Positions 58,105 to 64,000 of a stretch of 64,000 nucleotides of DNA are shown here, piece after piece. The stretch covers positions 407,001 to 471,000 of the forward strand of contig QEYB01001179.1 in NCBI GenBank assembly GCA_017562135.1, read 5' to 3'. The notes under the pieces are model-generated. The model made no database searches. It was given only the letters and a program-made list of their open reading frames with translations, and was not told the DNA's origin. This DNA is from Dipylidium caninum (lineage: Eukaryota; Platyhelminthes; Cestoda; Cyclophyllidea; Dipylidiidae). The position numbers and the translations under genes are program-made. Numbering within the stretch: position 1 is the first letter of the stretch; each line of letters starts with the position of its first letter.

Positions 58105-60244
58105 GAGCCGAGGGAGCTCGAAATAGTTCGAGAAGATGGCTCGGGAGAGGCGAAAATGTCCACATTGCCAGGACTCCTGAAGCCCCGCTGCGTTGTCCCG
58201 ACATTTTCAGAGATCCTCACTGCACCCGACGCCCAGCCGAGTTCACGACTTTGTCCTCACCGAGGAGGAGAGGGAGAACCGGCGTCGGTCCCGACCTCGT
58301 CCGCCGGACGGTGCGGCTAATCAAGCCTCCTCACTGTCAGCCTCGTGTCATCGAGGAACAACCGCGGGGGATGATTAAATTTCCATTGCAACTGCAAGCT
58401 CTTTTGCCCCAAACTCTGTGAGGCGTCGCATCGCCCGCACTCGGGCCGCCTTTTCGCCAAGCAGCCGTGCTGTTGCCTGGCCAAAGTCAGTCCGCGCCGG
58501 CGTGGCCATTTGCCCACGTCCAGGGGATGGCCTCAAGTGGCGGCAGGGAGGAGGCGTTGAATAATGAATGCGCCAGCGCCTCCCTCTGCGCCACCGGCCA
58601 GCCTCCCTTTCGGCAAGGAGCGTGGTGCTGCCGGGCCCAGTCTCATTTGACGCGTGGAAAGCCTCCCGCGCCTCGTGCGTTGCCTGTGGGCGATGGGGTT
58701 TTCTGCTGAAGAAGGCGAAGTTGGCGTGGAAAGCACAGCTGCGAAGCGGGCTCGACGGGGCGTCGTCTCCACCGATCCGCTCCGAGGCTGAGGCGATGTG
58801 CCACGTTTAGCGGGAGGACGTCTTGCAGAAGGGTGCGTCGAGAGCCGGTCACTCGCTCCCCGCGTCGTCCTTGGGGGTCCGCGCCGAGACGCTCTCGAAA
58901 GCCCAACGACGAGGCACGCCGAGGTCGGTTGAGAAAGAACAACAAGGACGATGATGGAAGGGAAAGGTGGTACTTTGTTTTAATGCGCCAGGACACGGGA
59001 GTTGTTTCGGTCCTCCCCCGGCCCGCCCCCGGCTCTGCCACGCCACCGCCGCCATCAACTCCGCCAAAGGTCGACTGAGGACCGATTTGGGTGGTGGGGG
59101 CGGGGGGGGGGAGCGGGACAAACCTCGGAGCAAACCACGTAAAATGCATTTAACCCAACAGTACTTCGAGGTCTGTAGCTGGCGGGTGGGCGGTGGACGG
59201 GGACGGGGACGGGCGGCGGGAGTGGAGTGGAAGAGAGGTCGGAAAGGGCGGAGGCGAGGTGATGGGGGACCGGCGCGCCTCTCGTCGTCGGGAGGCTGCG
59301 CGCCTCGGTGCATGGCCTGGGAGGAATCGCGGGGCGGAAGTGACGCTCCACCCATCGTCGTTCCCCTCGTCCGCACGACCAATCGTTCACCGGCCGCAGG
59401 CTTAGTTTACCGTTTGGCGCGATCGAGGGTTTGTTGCCCACACACGGGGAGTCGAACTCGGCCGAGGAGGCGTTTCGGAGCAGCGCCGTGGAACGGCGTG
59501 TTGAGCGCCTCCTCCTCCCTCCGCCTTCTCCGAGATGTTCCTCTCGAGTGTCACGTGACCCTTGTCACCCTGTCAACGCCACAATGCTTTGCCGGTGACA
59601 TGCACCGCCTGAGGCCTCGGAGACGGATTTTGTGGCACCGACGCAATTTGGCCATCGTGACGAGAAGGGGAACCAGTTTTTTTCTTGAGGAGACGCAGCG
59701 ATCTGATTCGCCTGGCCTCGCGCCCACGACACGACACGTGACAACCGCCGCCTTCTTCGCCAGCTATTCCTGTTCTGGCTTTCGTTTGACCGCACTCCTA
59801 AGCGTGGGGAGGCATTTGTTCTCTCACAGGCACCACCGACCGCTTGGGAGGCGGTTGCTGGGGCCGCCGAGAGCGGCCGAATTGGCCTGAGATGTCGCGA
59901 GACTCTTACCGGACGTTGAAAAGTCATGTCGCGTATTTGTGACGCTGGGTTTGAGCTAACTGGCGAAGGAAGATGGAAGCTTGCGACTAGCGAATGTCGA
60001 AGCGGTCGCCACTGGTCAAGTGGGAGGGCGTGAAGGGCACTTTCTCGTCCACTTGTCAAGGAACGTACACGTTGGCGTTGCCACCAACCGGGCGGGTGCG
60101 AGGCGTGAAGGCGGGGCGGGCTAGGAAGCGTCCAACAGTCACGGGAACCCCCCAGCCCCCTATTTTTGAGCGGAGAATTAGTTTAAAGCGTTCGTTTGAC
60201 GTTTCCAAACAGCCCCGGCGGCGTCGATATGCTCGTGCCACAGC

Positions 60245-60260
60245 GTCACGCATGTGTGAC
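60245..60260. promoter_or_regulatory. Dispersed dyad, copy 4 (one mismatch)
   Basis: GTCACGCATGTGTGAC, differing from the perfect palindrome by one base. Like copy 3 it is preceded by GC, giving GCGTCAC and TGTGACG arms. Confidence 0.55.
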
Positions 60261-61072
60261 GCCAAAGTGCTTCTGCATCGGGTCTGACGCGTTGGAGAGT
60301 CGGACCTTTTTGCTGCGTGCGAAATGCCAAAAATCGGTCTGTAGACGGCTGGGTCCCCCCCGCGCCGTGCCGTGCCGTGCCGCGTCTCGTCTCAGGGCTG
60401 AAGCCGCGCCAGCCCGTCGGTCGTGCGGTCCCCCACACCGCCAACCAAACTGTTTCAGTCCCAAACGGAGGGACTTTTTCAAATACCATCTGAACTTGTC
60501 TTTCTATTCTGATTTTGAGGTGGACTTTGCGCAATGACGCCCTACACCTTGTTGACGTTGTGGTGTGCCATGACAACGGGTACTTTTGCCTTCACTTCCG
60601 GCTAAACGTGGCGGTTTAGCTGAATGCGACGAAGGCGCTGAGGCTGCGACTCTCGTGTCGATGGTTCTTCCGCCCACGAGGTGCATCTGCCTCGCGGGCA
60701 GGACGTCGACTCGTCAGCCTTTGTCACTGCCACTTGTCAGGGCGGCGAGCGCCTCTGCCAGGCAGTGCAATGGAGGCATTTGATTAAATTTCGCCGTTGA
60801 CATTGCCGACTACCATCCTCGAGCGGCACAGACTCGCCGAGCTATGCGGTGGTCGCTCAAAATGGCGTTTGACGCGCGTCAACCGTCTGGAGTGTCGGCG
60901 ACTGCGAATAACGGCCTCAACCATGACATGTCGAGACTCCCCAAATCCGACAGTAATGCGGGTCTGTCGAAACACCTTGCGGGATGAAAGGAGGCGTCGC
61001 AGAGGATGCGATGCCTGGAACCACTTGCGCTAAAAAAAAATTGTCCAGCGGGCCAAATAATGTCCTCCCGCC

Positions 61073-61089
61073 TGACACACATGTGTGAC
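61073..61089. promoter_or_regulatory. Dispersed dyad, copy 5 (extended form)
   Basis: TGACACACATGTGTGAC, exactly the reverse complement of the first 17 bases of copy 1 at 10873. The extended variant with an extra GT/AC step therefore occurs twice, in opposite orientations, 50 kb apart. Confidence 0.55.
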
Positions 61090-62228
61090 GGCAACACTCG
61101 CCCCTCACATTTCCCTTCCGCCGCGCGTCCTCGTCCTCGTCTGCGGTCTCGACCGCTGATAAGGTCACCCACTTGCTGGAAAAAAGACACCTCTCCCCTC
61201 GCAGGCTGCCGACGACTTGGACGAACACTCCCAACTCCTCTGGCCACTTCCGCTGGCTCGCACGACAGCTGAATGACATCCAAGCACAACAAAGTTGAAA
61301 AACCTGCTGGTACAGACAACTTAACCGCATTTACAAATCGTGGTATTGTAGTTGTGCGTTACTATACTACTTATTTGTTAACGAAAAGTATTAAGTAGGG
61401 AGTGGAGATTTCACTGATTTTTCCAATGAATTTGGCTAAATGTTTTCCTAATTTTGCTTGCTTTCTATCCAAAATGCGAGAAGATACTTCGCAATTTGCA
61501 GATTCATAAAACATTAATGAAGGTGGGCACGTGGCCTCCGTCAGTTGCTCCTGCTTCCCCGCCCGGTCGATACCGGTGGCAGCCCTCTTTCTGGCTCCCC
61601 CTTTCGCCCTCGCCCTCGCCCTCGCCCTCTCCGCCTCGCTCTCCCTCTCTCTTCCCCTCTCCTCTCCTCTCCTCTCCACTCGCCCTCACCGCACGCTCCT
61701 CCGCGTCCGCGTGCCAGAGGGCAAATTGCGATTTGCTACGCCTCCTTTAGCAGCTAAGACAACGTCATTGCCATTGGCCATCGATTAACGACAAAAGACA
61801 ACGACATTTCATTTGTTTTCGTAAAATATCTCGTGAAGGCATCTGACCAAATCACTAGTCGAGTGGAGGGCCGGAGCCTGCAAATGACGTTTCTTCTTAA
61901 AGCAATGGGAAAAGTAGAATAAGAGTAGATCGCTTTTGTGAAAAAAGCTCGTATCTTTTGGCCAAAGTGCCAGTTAGAATTTATTTGCCCAAGACAGCGG
62001 AGTCGCGGGTTTATTTGAGGCGGAGATGATGCTGATTCTAAAATGCGCATGTATGCGAGTATGGACGGAGAGTTGGGCAAATCGAAGCTCGTCCGAAGAA
62101 ATGGGCAAATGGTGGAGTTGAAGGCGGTCATTGATCAATCTATCACGAACTTCTATGTATTTCCGGTGTGTGTGTGTCCGTACCTCGCCATAACGACACA
62201 CAAGCGCCAATAAGAGTTCCGGAAGACG

Positions 62229-62248
62229 CAGCAGCAGCAGCAGCAGCA
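62229..62248 (+). repeat. (GCA)n triplet repeat
   Basis: Six GCA triplets. On the minus strand they read as CTG and encode a short Leu run in an open frame of uncertain status. Confidence 0.9.
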
Positions 62249-64000
62249 TGCCCCAATCCATTGCACTTGGGCGAAGGCGCACGCAGGCACGCTAGCACAG
62301 AAGACGGCAGCACGCATCGGTCGATAGGGTGGCAGGGGGCGGGGAGGGCGAGATGGGGAAGACAAGGCCGCAGATAGCCGGACAGGCAGAAGACCGTCCA
62401 AAAGCGCTGTCATACGTATTGCGGCGAGGGGAACAACTCCTCTCTCACTATTCGTTCTCTTTCTTTCTCGTGTTCGCCCTAGTGTGTGAAGTTCATTCAT
62501 TTGACTTTCTCTCAAGAATATCTAGGCAATTCTAGTCCCCTCTCGTAGAAGTCAATTACGCTTTCTTCGTGACATTCTTTCTAATAACTTAGCCGACTGA
62601 GGAGTTGCCTTCCTGTGGATTGGAGGAAGCTCTCGCTCGCGAACACGTGCAATCACACAGTCGTCTTTGCAAACGAACGTCTAGGAATATTCTCTTTGTA
62701 AGATTTCTACTATTTGGCATCCTGTTTTCCAATCATTGACTAGCTATTTGCGGTTTAAATGCATTTAAGGGAGTAACGAGCTTTCATACGTTGTATAAAC
62801 ACTTAAAGCTTGGTTTGGTTTCGCCTTCTTTAAACGGGAGAATTAACACGCAAGTGAATTCAGCACCATTTAACCGGCTGAAATTTAAAGATTCAAAAAT
62901 TGAGTCCCCCCCGCGCGTAACGAATGTAACGAGAAAGAATGCTGCCGTAAAATACTGTCGAAGTTACCATTATATTAAGTAAAACTATCTTGTAAAAAGT
63001 TAACAATAATCTGGCGGTGATAATATACTTAAAAGGGCAATAAAACTCGCCCCATAAAACCGGATGTTTATTGTGAAGGTCATCAGCGTGTTGAGATCGA
63101 CAACGCATAAAGGCGCGGGTTTTGGCGATGAGGACGTTGTTTTTTCCTGTTCAACTTGGCCCCCGACTTTTAAAAAACAAACAGTAATGTAAAACAGTAA
63201 AATAAGTTTTATCTTTAGTCGTTGGATGGGAATTGAAGAGTAGGGTTTATTAAAGGTCCATTTTGCTCCAGTTAACAACTGCAATAAATTTAAGAGATAT
63301 TATTCACTACACGGGATAAATGCTGCTTTAATAAGGGTTTTTGTTCGCGTTTTGGGCGTTTTTAATATGCAAACAGTCGCATTAGCTCTAAAACTCCCCG
63401 ATCTGGTTTGCTGTTTCTCCTTTTCATCACTTTCTCGAGCTCGATTGATTGACGACTCCGGCCAGTCGACTTTTCCCCTAATTAATAAACGCGGCTGAAA
63501 ACCTTTTCCACCGTTGCTGAAGACCGCCCACCAGTGCCCGAGACTCCTTTGGACCGAGGCCAAACAGCCATAATATTGCGTTAACCGATGCCCGTTGCAG
63601 ATGCAAAATTAGTAACCTATTTCCTTTTTTTAGTGCCAAATACCATCTCTCGTATTCACTTCATCCTTAATGAGTGTTGAGCGTGACATTTCTAATCCTC
63701 CCCGGTTGGTGAGCTTTCTTGTGGGATGACAAAAGGAGTTTACGCGTCTCTCAACTGTCCTGGGAACCAACTTTTCTCTTAAAAATTTCCACTTCTGGTC
63801 ATTAAAGTGTTAAAATGAAGGACACTAAACGCCGAAAGGAATGGGCCGCCCTCCGCCAGGACCGTGGAAGAGGGAGAAGAGGTTGAGGGCGAGTGAACTT
63901 GGATCTCCTCTTCCTTTCCTTTCTGATTTTGACTGGCCGAACCCGCCTCCACGGAAGTATGACGCCGTGGTTTGGAATTCGGAAGGCAGGCGGCGGACGG

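Larger units (their letters stand above)
57572..64000. other. GC-rich then AT-rich stretch without recognised genes
   Basis: No protein family is recognised on either strand. The GC-rich part (about 57.6-61.3 kb) carries three dyad copies and many open shadow frames. A minus-strand frame around 61974-62282 (MDWGMLLLLLLRLPELLLAL, partly encoded by a CTG run) ends its hydrophobic start at a possible GTACGG donor. It is the best unexplained candidate here but has no family match. Confidence 0.4.

Noticed and set aside
59430..59480. tRNA-like GAGTTCGACTC on the minus strand
   Set aside because: The arms do not form a proper T-stem and no D-arm, anticodon arm or acceptor stem could be paired.
63300..63640. 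Sequence resembling rRNA (GCATTAGCTCTAAAA and nearby)
   Set aside because: Only a short stretch resembles rRNA; conserved blocks expected on either side are absent.

Overview
This is eukaryotic nuclear DNA, most likely from a parasitic flatworm (Platyhelminthes, probably a tapeworm). Genes are split into exons with GT-AG introns, several introns are only 34-39 bp, and a stray 18S rRNA piece reads as flatworm-type rRNA. The species cannot be fixed from the window. GC-rich, simple-repeat-rich non-coding DNA makes up most of it, so most long open frames are not genes.

Left part (about 2.7-18.3 kb): a possible terminal exon of an unknown minus-strand gene lies at 2768-3010. It is followed by a large plus-strand protocadherin gene (3949-17929; seven cadherin repeats, one membrane span, long cytoplasmic tail ending in a PDZ-ligand-like sequence). 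The tail runs through three reading frames in GC-rich repeats.

Centre-left (18.3-32.1 kb): a minus-strand proteasome maturation factor (POMP/UMP1; N-terminal exon not found), a minus-strand CREB/ATF-type bZIP factor, and, divergent from it, a plus-strand PDCD6/ALG-2 penta-EF-hand gene with four short introns. Next come a small two-exon plus-strand gene of unknown function (28893-29928) and a minus-strand gene for a Ser/Arg-rich, probably disordered protein (30531-32032).

Centre-right (34.9-55.2 kb): a minus-strand kinesin-1-like heavy chain in 12 exons with a 5.5-kb intron inside the motor domain, a minus-strand PRL (PTP4A) phosphatase with a C-terminal CAAX box, three exons of an unrecognised minus-strand gene, and a plus-strand MARCH5-type RING-CH ubiquitin ligase with membrane segments.

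Right part (55.2-64 kb): no protein gene could be recognised. It holds a 356-bp minus-strand 18S rRNA fragment with an internal deletion, and three of the five copies of a 16-18 bp palindrome built around GTCACACATGTGTGAC. The other two copies lie in the protocadherin intron and near 20.6 kb. This dispersed dyad is the most unexplained pattern in the window. The genes look like ordinary, functionally unrelated neighbours; no defence system, transposase, reverse transcriptase or CRISPR array was seen.
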